Positions 1 through 8,768 of a stretch of DNA of 64,000 nt are shown piece after piece. A program made the translations under genes and the position numbers. This DNA comes from Planctomycetota bacterium (GTDB taxonomy: Bacteria; Planctomycetota; Phycisphaerae; Phycisphaerales; UBA1924), in NCBI GenBank assembly GCA_024280755.1, contig JAJRPN010000037.1, forward strand, positions 1 to 64,000, written 5' to 3'. The notes beneath the pieces are model-generated. The model did no database searches. It was not told the origin of the DNA and saw only the letters and a list, made by a program, of their open reading frames with translations. Numbering within the stretch: position 1 is the first letter of the stretch; every line of letters starts with the position of its first letter.

Positions 1-524
1 AATCTGTTGTGTGTGGACTTTTGTCGATTTTTTCGACAATTTTCGAGGATGGGTAGGATTCCCTGTTGGGCTAAACGCCGCAGGAATCTGAATAGTTTTC
101 GGGGTAATTCGTGCCAACTTGGGTAATAGCAAGTGGTTTCCGATTCTGGGGTGTGAACGACTGTTCCTTTTTTGCTCGACCAGTTTCCGTTCATTGCCCT
201 AAAACCATTGCTTGTGCAATGAAAAAGTTTTCCACAGTTCAGCCGAGGCGTCGCGTGATGATCGCCAGAAGTGCGCATCAACTTTTGAATCGTTGCACAA
301 CTTGTTCTTGAAGATGATGGATACACCACGCAAGAGCGTGCGTACTGAACTACGATCATGCTTGAAGAAGCATGCGTGCGTGCTATTGCCTGGGACCACG
401 GCTGGGACCGGCCGACGCATTGGCAAAGCATATTGAAATCGCATTGATCGCAACACTCAACGAGGCACATCCTGTGAAGACCCCAACTGTGAAGACCCCT
501 TCAAAGCTCGGCTTAAACCGATCA
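1..524. other. Intergenic region upstream of the FlgI-like gene
   Basis: I see no convincing gene here; the short ORFs overlap each other on opposite strands and lack support. Visible structures are a 7-bp hairpin at 21-39 (TTGTCGA / TCGACAA around five T), a 7-bp stem with a GAAG loop at 357-374, and one match to the DnaA-box consensus (TTTTCCACA at 228-236). A single box is not evidence for an origin. The stretch probably carries the promoter of the gene at 525. Confidence 0.5.
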
Positions 525-2546
525 ATGTCAAACCCGCTCGCCCGACGCTCGATCGTGACGCTCGCTGTGGGTGCAATACTTGTTTCATCGATGTCGATGG
601 GTGGGTGTGGCGAACGCTGGAGACAGTTCCGCGATCGCAAGAAACCAATCCCCAGGCAACAGATCAACGCCCCCACCATCACCCGAGATATCCCCTCATC
701 GCTCCGAGGCACTATCGGCGCCGAAGCACGGATCACCGGCATACAGCAAACACTCGTCTCTGGGATCGGGTTCGTCGTTGGACTCAACGGCACCGGCGGC
801 TTGACCATCCCAGAGCAATACGCGGCGCATCTCGAACGCATGATGGGACTCAACGGCATCGCGATCGCCAACGATCGTGAGAACTCGCTGCTCGCCCACA
901 CAAGCCCCAGCCAGTTGCTGCGAGATCCAAACACCGCAGCCGTAATCGTCCAAGCTGCGATCCCCGCGGGTTCAAACTCGGGCGAGACCTTCGATCTCTA
1001 TGTCCGCGCGATCAACGCAACAAGCCTCGAAGGCGGACGGCTCTACACAACCGAGTTGCGGATCGGGCCTCCGAGTGCATTTGGTGATAAACAAGCACGG
1101 ATCATCGCCAAGGCAAAGGGTCCAATTTTCCTCAACCCATTCGCTGAGCCGGGTGGACAGTTCGATGGGATCACCCGCGATGTCGGACGCGTGCTCGATG
1201 GCGGCACGATCACCTTCCCGACCAAAGTCGAGATCGTACTCGACAACCCCTCACATCAACGCGCCCGTCAGATTGTCAGCGCGATCAACACCGCATTCCC
1301 GGCTTCGCGTGGCGATGAACAAACAGCACGAGGCAAAGACGAATCGCTCATCTTTGTTTCTATCCCCAAACGATATGTTGAACGCCGAGACGAGTTCCTC
1401 GATTTGCTCTCGCATGTCACCATCGATCAGGCGTACCCTGAGGTCTATGCCCGAAAATATGCTGCTGCACTCAAATCTGAGCCTTACCTCGCGGGTGATA
1501 TGTCTTGGGCGCTCGAAGCATTGGGCGAACGGGCCATCCCGTTCCTTGCCGATTTATACACCCACCCCGAATCCGCGCCTCGACTCGCCGCCCTGCGGGC
1601 CGGCGCGGCTCTTGGCGACCCACGAGTTGTCAAGCACCTTCGCGAGATCGCACTCGATATCGACTCCCGATACCGAACCGATGCGATGGGGCTGATGAGC
1701 ACGATTCATGATTCGCTCTTGGTCGACACAACCCTGCGCGACTTGCTCAGTTCTGATCAGCTCTCAGTGCGTGTTGAAGCGTATGAAAACCTGATGACCC
1801 GTGCCTTGCGTTCGCGTCGGCTTCGCTTGGCGCAGATCTATCAATCCAATAACCAAGATTCCATTTCGTCGGCAACACAAATCGATATCCTCTCGCGGAT
1901 CTGGGTCCCAATGGACCCGCTGCGAGGCGTTGGACGAACGCTTATTGAAGGCAAGTTCTTCTTGGATATTGTGCCTTATGGCGAGCCTTTGATTTATGTG
2001 ACTCAGCAGAACGAGCCTCGGATCGTACTCTTCGGCGAGCATCTCGCACTCTCCAAACCAATCCTTGCTTCTGCCTGGTCAGATCGTCTCATGCTTATCG
2101 CTGAAGATGTCCACACGCCGATCCGTATGTACTACCGCGACGATATCGACCGAACGACAATCACGATTAGCGAAGTCCCCGAATTCCTTGGCGATCTTAT
2201 AGAAATGCTTGCCCATACGCCTACACCCGAAGACCCACGCCCCGGGCTTGGGCTTTCCTACTCACAGGTCGTCGGCGCGTTGTATCACATTTACAACGAT
2301 CAAGGCGTACTTGCAGGATTCACAACCGAAGAAGACCGTTTGCTCGCAGACTTGCTCGCTTCGGTCAAAAGCACCGATGTTGAAATGCGTCCAGAGTCGA
2401 ACAATGACAACGCAGTCTTGGTGCCTCTTGATGACCCAACAGCCTCGGCTGCGGTCGGACAAAAAGAACCGACTACCCGTAGACGAAGAACACTCTTAGT
2501 CCCTGTGAATCCAACACCAAGGGAACCAGACGGAACGGAAAAATAG
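525..2546 (+). CDS. FlgI-like (flagellar P-ring family) lipoprotein with HEAT-like repeats
   Basis: The N-terminal half matches the flagellar P-ring family: a segment reading SGIGFVVGLNGTGG, then AAVIVQAAIPAGSNSGE and NATSLEGGRLYTTELRIG, correspond to conserved FlgI blocks. The start at 525 gives a hydrophobic signal ending in MGGC at residues 25-28, a plausible lipobox, so a lipid-anchored envelope protein of 673 residues is inferred; upstream in-frame starts would bury this signal. FlgI is normally about 350-370 residues. Here about 300 further residues follow, including a HEAT-like stretch (AIPFLADLYTHPESAPRLAAL and following). No other flagellar gene is present, so a true motor role is uncertain; it may be a P-ring fold reused in the envelope. 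No Shine-Dalgarno sequence is obvious at 525. Confidence 0.75.
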   Translation: MSNPLARRSIVTLAVGAILVSSMSMGGCGERWRQFRDRKKPIPRQQINAPTITRDIPSSLRGTIGAEARITGIQQTLVSGIGFVVGLNGTGGLTIPEQYAAHLERMMGLNGIAIANDRENSLLAHTSPSQLLRDPNTAAVIVQAAIPAGSNSGETFDLYVRAINATSLEGGRLYTTELRIGPPSAFGDKQARIIAKAKGPIFLNPFAEPGGQFDGITRDVGRVLDGGTITFPTKVEIVLDNPSHQRARQIVSAINTAFPASRGDEQTARGKDESLIFVSIPKRYVERRDEFLDLLSHVTIDQAYPEVYARKYAAALKSEPYLAGDMSWALEALGERAIPFLADLYTHPESAPRLAALRAGAALGDPRVVKHLREIALDIDSRYRTDAMGLMSTIHDSLLVDTTLRDLLSSDQLSVRVEAYENLMTRALRSRRLRLAQIYQSNNQDSISSATQIDILSRIWVPMDPLRGVGRTLIEGKFFLDIVPYGEPLIYVTQQNEPRIVLFGEHLALSKPILASAWSDRLMLIAEDVHTPIRMYYRDDIDRTTITISEVPEFLGDLIEMLAHTPTPEDPRPGLGLSYSQVVGALYHIYNDQGVLAGFTTEEDRLLADLLASVKSTDVEMRPESNNDNAVLVPLDDPTASAAVGQKEPTTRRRRTLLVPVNPTPREPDGTEK

Positions 2547-2562
2547 TTTTTAATAGGCTGTT

Positions 2563-3231
2563 TTATTGATGTGACTGTGCTTGGCCGACGAGTTCATGGA
2601 CACGCTCGTAGAGTGTCCGAATTCCTTCGTCGGTCCCTTGTTCCATCAGAGCTTTGGAGTTGATCGGCTCGCCATAGCATACGACGATGCGTTTGGAAAA
2701 CAACCTTGGCAGTTTCTTTGTGCGTGGCCAGGCATCGAATGCACCCGAGATCCCTACGGGGACAATCTGGCAGTTCGCCCGTTTGATCAGCACCGCGATC
2801 CCGCGTTGAAAATCAAGCATCTCGCCATCGGATGTGCGTGCCCCTTCTGGAAAAACGATCATCATCTTACCCTCATTGAGCCTTTGGATCGTTGCCTTCA
2901 TGGCCCCCGCATCACCGGCACCTTGCTTGATTGGCATGGCGTGGAGTTGCTTGATGAGCCATCCAAAGGGCTTGAAGTTGAAGAGGCCGCCTCGGGCGAG
3001 AAAATCGGCTTGGCGATGACGGATACCGATCGCGATCGCGGGCGGATCAAAGAACGATTGATGGTTCGCGACCATCAACACGCCCCCCTCAACGGGCACA
3101 TGATCGACACCAACGCGTTTGAGCCGATAGATGATGTTGAAGAACACCAGCAAGCCCTCTCGACAGAAGTCGAAGAAGAACAATGACGCGAGCGATGAGC
3201 CGGGGTGTTTTTTGCGATATCGAGTCAGCAT
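2563..3231 (-). CDS. 1-acyl-sn-glycerol-3-phosphate acyltransferase (PlsC family)
   Basis: This 222-residue protein carries the acyltransferase signatures: NHQSFFD (residues 56-62, the HX4D catalytic motif) and FPEGARTS (127-134, phosphate-binding motif). It should transfer a fatty acyl group to lysophosphatidic acid at the inner membrane in phospholipid synthesis; acylation of another lysolipid is possible. An N-terminal hydrophobic stretch (about residues 17-35) fits membrane association. The start at 3231 (MLTRYRKK) is preferred over an in-frame ATG at 3327 because a -10-like TACACT lies at 3239-3244, seven bases before this ATG, and because the longer form would run into the neighbouring divergent gene's control region. 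It is transcribed divergently from the TPR-YggX gene. Confidence 0.85.
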   Translation of the reverse strand: MLTRYRKKHPGSSLASLFFFDFCREGLLVFFNIIYRLKRVGVDHVPVEGGVLMVANHQSFFDPPAIAIGIRHRQADFLARGGLFNFKPFGWLIKQLHAMPIKQGAGDAGAMKATIQRLNEGKMMIVFPEGARTSDGEMLDFQRGIAVLIKRANCQIVPVGISGAFDAWPRTKKLPRLFSKRIVVCYGEPINSKALMEQGTDEGIRTLYERVHELVGQAQSHQ

Positions 3232-3346
3232 GGGGGAGAGTGTAGGATCGGCGAAAGGAAGGATCTCCGAAGAAGCCCCGTCGGCGGGCGTGTATGATCT
3301 CACCGACAACCCTTCGCAGATCTTCAATCCACAAAGGATTTTACAT

Positions 3347-4087
3347 ATGGACCCCGAAAAACGAATCGAACAGTTCCAACGCCTGATCGCTGACGACCCG
3401 AATAACGATATGGCCTACTTCTCGCTCGGCAACGCGTTCTTGCAATCTGATCGCTATAACGAAGCAGCCGACACCTTTGAAAAATGCGCCAAAATCAACG
3501 AAGCGATGACCAAAGCCTATCAGCTCGCCGGCGATGCCTACATCAAGGCAGGGCACAATGACAAAGCCAAGCTCATCCTCACTACAGGCTACATCGAAGC
3601 GACCACCCGTGGCGACATGCTCCCCAAAAAAGCGATCGCAGAACTCTTGGAATCAATCAACGCCGAGCTGCCGACAGTGGAAGACTCCAAACCCAAAGCT
3701 GCCCAGACAAAATCACCCGCTGGCGATTTCAAATGCTCAAAGACCGGCGAGATGGGCAACAAACTCGCCCGCGCCCCTTTCCGCAACGCCATGGGAATTT
3801 GGATCCAAGAAAACATCTCCAACGAGACCTTCACCGAATGGATCCATCTGGGCACCAAAATTATCAATGAGCTTCGGCTCGATCTCTCCCGCGATGACCA
3901 CGACGCGGTCTATGAATATGGCATGCGGATCTTCATCGGATTTAATGACGAACTCTACAAACGCCTCATGGACGATACCCCACCAAGCGTCGACGGGCAG
4001 TTCCGATCGGTCATCGATGAGATGATGTCCATGGGTGGACACCTCGAATCGTTCCAGGGCAACCTGCATACGAAGGTTGATGAATAA
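3347..4087 (+). CDS. TPR protein fused to a YggX-type Fe(2+)-trafficking domain
   Basis: Residues about 18-85 form two TPR-like helical pairs (AYFSLGNAFLQSDRYNEA and AYQLAGDAYIKAGHNDKA). After a linker, residues about 128-200 resemble YggX, the iron-trafficking / Fe-S protection protein: FKCSKTGEMGNKL with the family cysteine (C130), then ENISNETFTEWIHLGTKIIN and a C-terminal helix ending IFIGF. Free-standing YggX is about 90 residues; this is 246. The start at 3347 is supported by AAAGGA at 3334-3339 with about 7-nt spacing. The fusion suggests iron handling coupled to a protein partner recognised through the TPRs. A start further upstream is open in frame but would overlap the divergent PlsC gene. 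Confidence 0.75.
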   Translation: MDPEKRIEQFQRLIADDPNNDMAYFSLGNAFLQSDRYNEAADTFEKCAKINEAMTKAYQLAGDAYIKAGHNDKAKLILTTGYIEATTRGDMLPKKAIAELLESINAELPTVEDSKPKAAQTKSPAGDFKCSKTGEMGNKLARAPFRNAMGIWIQENISNETFTEWIHLGTKIINELRLDLSRDDHDAVYEYGMRIFIGFNDELYKRLMDDTPPSVDGQFRSVIDEMMSMGGHLESFQGNLHTKVDE

Positions 4088-4189
4088 AAGCAACGAAAAC
4101 AATCTCGACGAGCTGATTTGCTTCACTTCATCGCATTGCCCATTGCCCCCTCTCTTTTGGATCGCACGCCCCCTACACTGGTTCACCAA

Positions 4190-5077
4190 ATGATGTTTTC
4201 ACTCAATGTCAACTCGATCCGTGATGTGCTCAAACGCAAAGGCAAGCGGGCGATCGCGATTGTTGACCTGCCTAAATACACCAAAGACCATCTCGATCTT
4301 CGAGCGTTGAACCTTTCGACGGATCTACTCAAAGGGATGGGCAAGTCTGATCTCGAGCGTATTCGCGATACTGGGGATAAGTGTGGGTGTACCTGCTTGA
4401 TGCTCTCAGAGCCTACACCCTTTGCACTTGGCGATTCAAAGAACTCGGTTGGCGAAGCCGGGATCGATCGGATGAAACGAGTCATCACCGCAGCCAACTT
4501 GCTCGGGTGCAACTCGGTTTCGATGATCATCAAAGGCAAAGGCTCCGAACAGGCGTTCGAGAACACCGTCGATCGGATGAAAATCATCCTTGAAACCGCA
4601 GACAAGATCGATATGAATGTCTTAATCTCGCCTATGGATGGGATTACTGGCGACGCCGAGCAGGTTGCCGAGCTGGTAAAAGCGGTCGGCGGGTTCAGAA
4701 TCGGAACCAACCCAGACTTTGCCACCGCCTTCGCTACCGGCGATCCGGTCGCCTATCTCCGCAAACTGACTCCCTACGCAACAGTCGTCAACGCTTCGAC
4801 CTTGGGCTTTGAAGAGCCCGAACCCGATGAAGCCGCGATGACCAAAGCAGAGGGATTGACGGGTTTGGACGCTCTGGCAGCCGAACTCGACGCGATGAAC
4901 GACGATTTACCTCCTGTTCATGTCGGATACGACCTGACCCCGCTTGTCGGAGCCATCAAGGCGGTCGGATTCGATGGAACAATTTCCCTTGACTACCGGG
5001 GGGGGGATGATGGTACACTCGGGGTCATGCAATCAAGAGAAGCAATTGAAGCAGCCATCCAAGCTGCGACAGAGTGA
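4190..5077 (+). CDS. TIM-barrel sugar-phosphate isomerase/epimerase-like protein
   Basis: A 295-residue protein with the AP-endonuclease-2 / xylose-isomerase-like barrel pattern: VITAANLLGCNSVSMIIK, a strand/helix INVLISPMDG-type segment near the middle, FRIGTNPDF, and a C-terminal TISLDYRG. Substrate cannot be inferred. A signature set of metal-binding Glu/His residues is not clear, so it may be a non-catalytic or divergent member. Two ATG codons sit together at 4190 and 4193; a TACACT hexamer at 4174-4179 could be a -10, giving a very short leader. It is followed after 80 bp by cmk. A second barrel of the same superfamily lies at 12191-13048. Confidence 0.65.
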   Translation: MMFSLNVNSIRDVLKRKGKRAIAIVDLPKYTKDHLDLRALNLSTDLLKGMGKSDLERIRDTGDKCGCTCLMLSEPTPFALGDSKNSVGEAGIDRMKRVITAANLLGCNSVSMIIKGKGSEQAFENTVDRMKIILETADKIDMNVLISPMDGITGDAEQVAELVKAVGGFRIGTNPDFATAFATGDPVAYLRKLTPYATVVNASTLGFEEPEPDEAAMTKAEGLTGLDALAAELDAMNDDLPPVHVGYDLTPLVGAIKAVGFDGTISLDYRGGDDGTLGVMQSREAIEAAIQAATE

Positions 5078-5157
5078 ATGCGAGCGAGTAGAATAGTTGA
5101 TAGAATATATTGGTCGGATAGGTTTCAGAATTGGTTTCAGCTTTGGGGGGAGTTCCC

Positions 5158-5946
5158 GTGTCTGTTTCACAAACCGAGTCAAAAACAAACGAACCGCGCC
5201 AGTCACAGGCCGATTTAGTCTCCTTTATCGAATGTACGGGGTTTGAGTTGCCTACTTATCACCCAGTGATCATCACCATCGACGGCCCTGCCGGAACCGG
5301 CAAGTCCACCGTTGCGCGTCAACTCGCCATCAAACTTGGGCTCGATTTCCTCGATACCGGCGCGATGTACAGAGCTGCTGCTGCCATCATGATTGATAGG
5401 CAGATCCCCAAAGAAGATATTGGCGAACTCGTCTCGCAAGTCCTCGGTGCAGATCTCCATTTCGATTGGCAGCAAGACCCACCGACCATCCTCGCCTGGG
5501 ACACCCCGATCGATCACCGCATCCGCAATGAAGATGTCACCAAGAGGGTCTCGTTTGTCGCTGCGATCCCCGAACTCCGCCACCACATGGTCCGCAAGCA
5601 ACGCGTGATCGGTGCCCAGCACCCTCGCTTGGTCACTGAAGGACGAGACCAAGGCTCGGTGGTCTTCCCCGATGCAGCGATCAAGTTCTATCTCGATGCC
5701 GACCCTACCGTGCGTGCCCAGCGCAGAATCGACCAGCTCGGCGTCGCCGATACGGTTGACCTTGCTGAGATGTGCGAGCGGATCGTTCGCAGAGACCAGA
5801 TCGATTCGAGCCGAGACGACGGCCCACTCGTCTGCCCAGAAGACGCCATCGTCATCGACACCGCCAACTACAATGTCCAAGGCGTGATCGACCTGCTCGA
5901 AGCCCACACCCGCGAACGCATCGCGGCACTGATCAATACCGACTAA
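5158..5946 (+). CDS. cmk: Cytidylate kinase
   Basis: Phosphorylates CMP and dCMP to the diphosphates in cytosolic pyrimidine salvage and synthesis. The P-loop GPAGTGKS is at residues 43-50, followed by LGLDFLDTGAMYRA, typical of Cmk; VTEGRDQGSVVFPDA is the conserved nucleotide-binding block. The start at GTG 5158 is preferred because GGGGGGAG lies at 5145-5152; a TTG at 5131 is also in frame. The product is 262 residues with an unusual 36-residue polar extension before the first strand. A MITE-like element begins 6 bp after the stop codon. The pyrimidine gene pyrD follows that element. Confidence 0.93.
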   Translation: MSVSQTESKTNEPRQSQADLVSFIECTGFELPTYHPVIITIDGPAGTGKSTVARQLAIKLGLDFLDTGAMYRAAAAIMIDRQIPKEDIGELVSQVLGADLHFDWQQDPPTILAWDTPIDHRIRNEDVTKRVSFVAAIPELRHHMVRKQRVIGAQHPRLVTEGRDQGSVVFPDAAIKFYLDADPTVRAQRRIDQLGVADTVDLAEMCERIVRRDQIDSSRDDGPLVCPEDAIVIDTANYNVQGVIDLLEAHTRERIAALINTD

Positions 5947-5951
5947 GGCAA

Positions 5952-6165
5952 CTAGGCCGTGTCCGACGGCTCATGTTTTTCAACTATTCGCCTCCCCCGG
6001 GCTTCCGGGGGAGGTGCCGATCGAAGTGAGGCGGAGGGGGTCTTGCTTCGCTTTGCCCTTTGTTTCAGCATCAAAAGCCCCCCCCGTCTGCTGCGCAGCC
6101 ACCTCCCCCGGAGGCCCGGGGGAGGAGAGTATGTGATCAAACACGAGCCGTCAGACACCGCCTAG
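5952..6165. mobile_element. MITE-like element, copy 1 (CTAG-bounded, terminal inverted repeats)
   Basis: The 214-bp element begins and ends in CTAG. Its ends are inverted repeats of about 20 bp: left CTAGGCCGTGTCCGACGGCT, right (reverse complement) CTAGGCGGTGTCTGACGGCT. Inside are two GC-rich palindromes built on CTCCCCCGGGC / GCCCGGGGGAG and the modules GTGAGGCGGAGGGGG and CTGCTGCGCAGCC. There is no believable coding sequence; the two short ORFs on it are mirror products of the inverted repeat. Other copies are at 11941, 44038 and 46099, with a shorter relative at 46342. Confidence 0.8.
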
Positions 6166-6206
6166 TATCGACATGAGCATGCACTCTGCTGCTCAAGAGT
6201 TCTTGC

Positions 6207-6212
6207 TACAAT
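6207..6212 (+). promoter_or_regulatory. Predicted -10 element of pyrD (leaderless arrangement)
   Basis: TACAAT ends five bases before the ATG at 6218. With the usual 6-7 nt between -10 and transcription start, the mRNA would begin at or next to the start codon. No convincing -35 is seen. Confidence 0.45.
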
Positions 6213-6217
6213 CCATC

Positions 6218-7171
6218 ATGCCCCCACTGCCTCGGCTCACAACCAATCTCGCTGGTGTTGAACTGCGGACACCTGTCGTTCTTGCAGCAGGCACCGCGGG
6301 GATGCTTGATGAGATGGCCGATGTGATGAGCCTTGCCAATCTCGGCGCGGTGGTTGCCAAATCTGTCACGCGCGAGCCTCGCGAAGGCAATGCGTTTCCA
6401 CGCATCACTTTTACGCGCGGGGGAATGCTCAATGCCATCGGGCTGGCAAACCCAGGGCTTGATGCCTTTGTACGCGATACCGCACCCAAAATCGCAAGCG
6501 TGCCGACAACGGTCATCGGGTCGATCGCGGGCGACTCCATCGAAGACTATGTCGCAATTGCCCAAGCCATGGATGCGATTGAAGCCGTTGAGCTTGTCGA
6601 ACTCAATGTCTCGTGCCCAAATGTACATTCAGGGTTAGAGTTCGGAGCTGATCCTGTTGCGCTTGCCGAGCTTGTCGGCGCGGTTGCTGAGTCGCTCAAC
6701 TCGACCAAGCTGTTCATCAAACTCTCACCGATCACGGTGGGCACGCCCAACACGATCGTTGATCTTGCCGGAGTCGCTGTTGATTCGGGCGGCAATGGCA
6801 TCACCCTCACCAACACCGTCCCCGCGATGGGCATTGATGTCCACACCCGCAAACCAATCCTCTCAAACACCACCGGCGGACTCAGCGGCCCGGCGATCCA
6901 CCCCATTGTCGTTCGGCTGGTGCATTTGGTGTATTCGCAGTTCGCCCATGATCCTACCCACGCTGGCATCCCGATTATGGCAGCCGGTGGCGTGACGCGG
7001 TGGGAAGACGCTGCCGAGTTCATCCTCGCGGGCGCAAGCGCAGTCCAGATCGGCGCGGGCAACTTCGCCGACCCAAGATTGTCGCTCAAGGTGACCAAGG
7101 GCTTAGACAAATGGGTCGGGCGGATGGGGTACACGAATATCTCAGAACTTGTTGGTACAGTGATCGTATGA
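6218..7171 (+). CDS. pyrD: Dihydroorotate dehydrogenase, class 1 (1B-like catalytic subunit)
   Basis: Oxidises dihydroorotate to orotate in de novo pyrimidine synthesis using FMN. NVSCPNVHSG (residues 130-139) carries the class 1 catalytic cysteine C133; LFIKLSPI, ITLTNTVPAMG and MAAGGVTRWEDA are the FMN/phosphate-binding blocks. The cysteine rather than serine base and the lack of a membrane-targeting N-terminus place it in cytosolic class 1; no PyrK partner gene is nearby. The start at 6218 (MPPLPRLTTN) is chosen because of TACAAT at 6207-6212 and because family members begin about here; ATGs at 6173 and 6179 are in frame. Its stop overlaps the start of the next gene in an ATGA. Confidence 0.92.
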   Translation: MPPLPRLTTNLAGVELRTPVVLAAGTAGMLDEMADVMSLANLGAVVAKSVTREPREGNAFPRITFTRGGMLNAIGLANPGLDAFVRDTAPKIASVPTTVIGSIAGDSIEDYVAIAQAMDAIEAVELVELNVSCPNVHSGLEFGADPVALAELVGAVAESLNSTKLFIKLSPITVGTPNTIVDLAGVAVDSGGNGITLTNTVPAMGIDVHTRKPILSNTTGGLSGPAIHPIVVRLVHLVYSQFAHDPTHAGIPIMAAGGVTRWEDAAEFILAGASAVQIGAGNFADPRLSLKVTKGLDKWVGRMGYTNISELVGTVIV

Positions 7172-8007
7172 ACAAGATGAAGCGAGCCATCAAACGAACC
7201 TTGGTCTATCTGATCTGTGGGTTCGTGATGACTTGGCTCGTCGCGTGGAGTTTGGCACTACTACCGCGCCTGACGAATGCAGGGTACTTTAACTGGTCAG
7301 TTCGGTACTCAAATCCATTCCATGGCCTTGGGGACAGGGCATACCCCAATGGTTTTGTCCCTACCGATCCGCCCCCTCCAGAACTTTTAACCACTATGGA
7401 CAGCAGATGGATCGGCGTGCATGAAGTACAGTTTTTTGTCGACGCACATGCCCAGGATTTGGCATACATCGGCACTCATGTTGAGCTCTCATCACCTTGG
7501 TGGACGCTGACGACGGAAAAACGACAACTTAGTGTAAACTGGCAATGGACTCAACTCAAAGAAGAGTTTAAAACTGATGCGCCTGAAGTCCAGTTTACGG
7601 AATATGCTATATTGAAGTACGGGCTCCCTTTCATGAGCCATGAATCGCACGCTATGTCTGAGCAAACAAATACTCACAACTCCGGTTGGCGAGATGAACT
7701 GAGCGTAAATGGAATCTTTGCTCAAACAGCTCCCCCCATCACCGCGAGCGTTTGGAATCCCCGAGATCAGCGTGTGCAATTTGCCGAACTCTTGTACCTC
7801 CCCTACGCCCCACTCTGGCCTGGGCTTGCCCTTAACACCCTCATCTACTCCTTCATCTTCTTCATCCTCATCTCCACCAAACGCGCCTTCCCCCATGCTC
7901 GAAGATTCCGAAAAGGCAAGTGTCCGATCTGCTGCTATGACCTGCTCTTTGATAACTCTCTTGGCTGCCCAGAATGTGGATGGCACAAAGCAAAGGCCGA
8001 CGCGTGA
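7168..8007 (+). CDS. Membrane protein with C-terminal zinc ribbon (first of a tandem pair)
   Basis: Function unknown. Two hydrophobic segments are visible: residues about 11-31 at the N-terminus and a second one (ALNTLIYSFIFFILIS) near residue 220. Between them lies a soluble, probably extracytoplasmic region of nearly 190 residues. The cytoplasmic tail has a zinc-ribbon pattern CPICCYDL ... CPECGWH. The start ATG at 7168 overlaps the pyrD stop (ATGA), and the gene's own stop overlaps the GTG of the next gene, so the three are probably co-translated. The next gene is a paralogue with the same design. The DNA looks somewhat AT-richer than pyrD. The pattern recalls uncharacterised planctomycete zinc-ribbon membrane proteins. 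Confidence 0.6.
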   Translation: MNKMKRAIKRTLVYLICGFVMTWLVAWSLALLPRLTNAGYFNWSVRYSNPFHGLGDRAYPNGFVPTDPPPPELLTTMDSRWIGVHEVQFFVDAHAQDLAYIGTHVELSSPWWTLTTEKRQLSVNWQWTQLKEEFKTDAPEVQFTEYAILKYGLPFMSHESHAMSEQTNTHNSGWRDELSVNGIFAQTAPPITASVWNPRDQRVQFAELLYLPYAPLWPGLALNTLIYSFIFFILISTKRAFPHARRFRKGKCPICCYDLLFDNSLGCPECGWHKAKADA

Positions 8008-8747
8008 AACGAGCCATCAAACACATCTTGCTTTGCCTTGTGTTTGGATTGGTGATTGCGTGGATCGTGCCGTCGGGACTTCTTGAGATCCCGCGCCGGA
8101 TTGGAACGGGGCGGATTCTTAAATCACAAATGATCACAAGTCCGAATACAAAGCTTGTAAAAATTCTCGATTACCGATGGTTTGGCGTGTATGAACGCCA
8201 GTTTACTCAACTCCGAAAGTTCAACACCGCTGATCAACGCACCCGGCTGGAGTTTTGGTGGACGATTCATGTGCTGCCCGAGCCCAAACTCCCTTTGGAT
8301 AAAGCGTGGGAAGAGATTCGGTCTCGGTACGATGAAAATGCGTTTCCTGTTGAGAAAACTCAGTATTCGATTGTGCATGTTGGATGGCCGATGTTGAGCT
8401 TTCGGATGGATGGCGCGATCAATATCAAAGGCACATTGGCCGACGGGACCTATCCCAAAGATGTACATGGCGCGGTGGTCACGCCTGTGATCGATCCGGC
8501 GAAATACTTCAAAGGCATGGAATCTTCACCACTCGCCACGCACCTTTGGGTGCCGTACCACCCGATCTGGTCTGGGCTCTTTGTGAACACCGTGTTTTAT
8601 GCGTTGATCATCGCGATGGCGCTCTCAATCAAGCGGGCCTATCGCCATGCCCGGCGGATGCGCAAAGGCAACTGCCCAATCTGTAGCTACAACCTTGAGT
8701 TTGTATTCGTTGATGGATGCCCAGAATGCGGGTGGCGCAAGGATTAA
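8004..8747 (+). CDS. Membrane protein with C-terminal zinc ribbon (second of the pair)
   Basis: A 247-residue paralogue of the preceding gene. It shares the N-terminus (KRAIKHILLCLVFGLVIAW compared with KRAIKRTLVYLICGFVMTW), the phrase DYRWFGVYERQF, a second membrane segment preceded by LWVPYHPIWSGL, and the ribbon CPICSYNL ... CPECGWRK. The GTG at 8004 overlaps the previous stop in GTGA, implying translational coupling; the ATG at 7974 lies inside the upstream gene and is less likely. Function is unknown. The order TM, exposed domain, TM, ribbon suggests a membrane protein with a metal-stabilised cytoplasmic tail. Confidence 0.6.
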   Translation: MKRAIKHILLCLVFGLVIAWIVPSGLLEIPRRIGTGRILKSQMITSPNTKLVKILDYRWFGVYERQFTQLRKFNTADQRTRLEFWWTIHVLPEPKLPLDKAWEEIRSRYDENAFPVEKTQYSIVHVGWPMLSFRMDGAINIKGTLADGTYPKDVHGAVVTPVIDPAKYFKGMESSPLATHLWVPYHPIWSGLFVNTVFYALIIAMALSIKRAYRHARRMRKGNCPICSYNLEFVFVDGCPECGWRKD

Positions 8748-8768
8748 CCAAAGTTAGTCGCATGAAGG

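Noticed and set aside
228..236. DnaA-box-like TTTTCCACA suggesting an origin
   Set aside because: Only one box, no AT-rich unwinding region and no dnaA or dnaN nearby.
5952..6165. Two 68-residue ORFs on opposite strands inside MITE copy 1
   Set aside because: They are near mirror translations of the inverted repeat, so they arise from the palindrome, not from coding.
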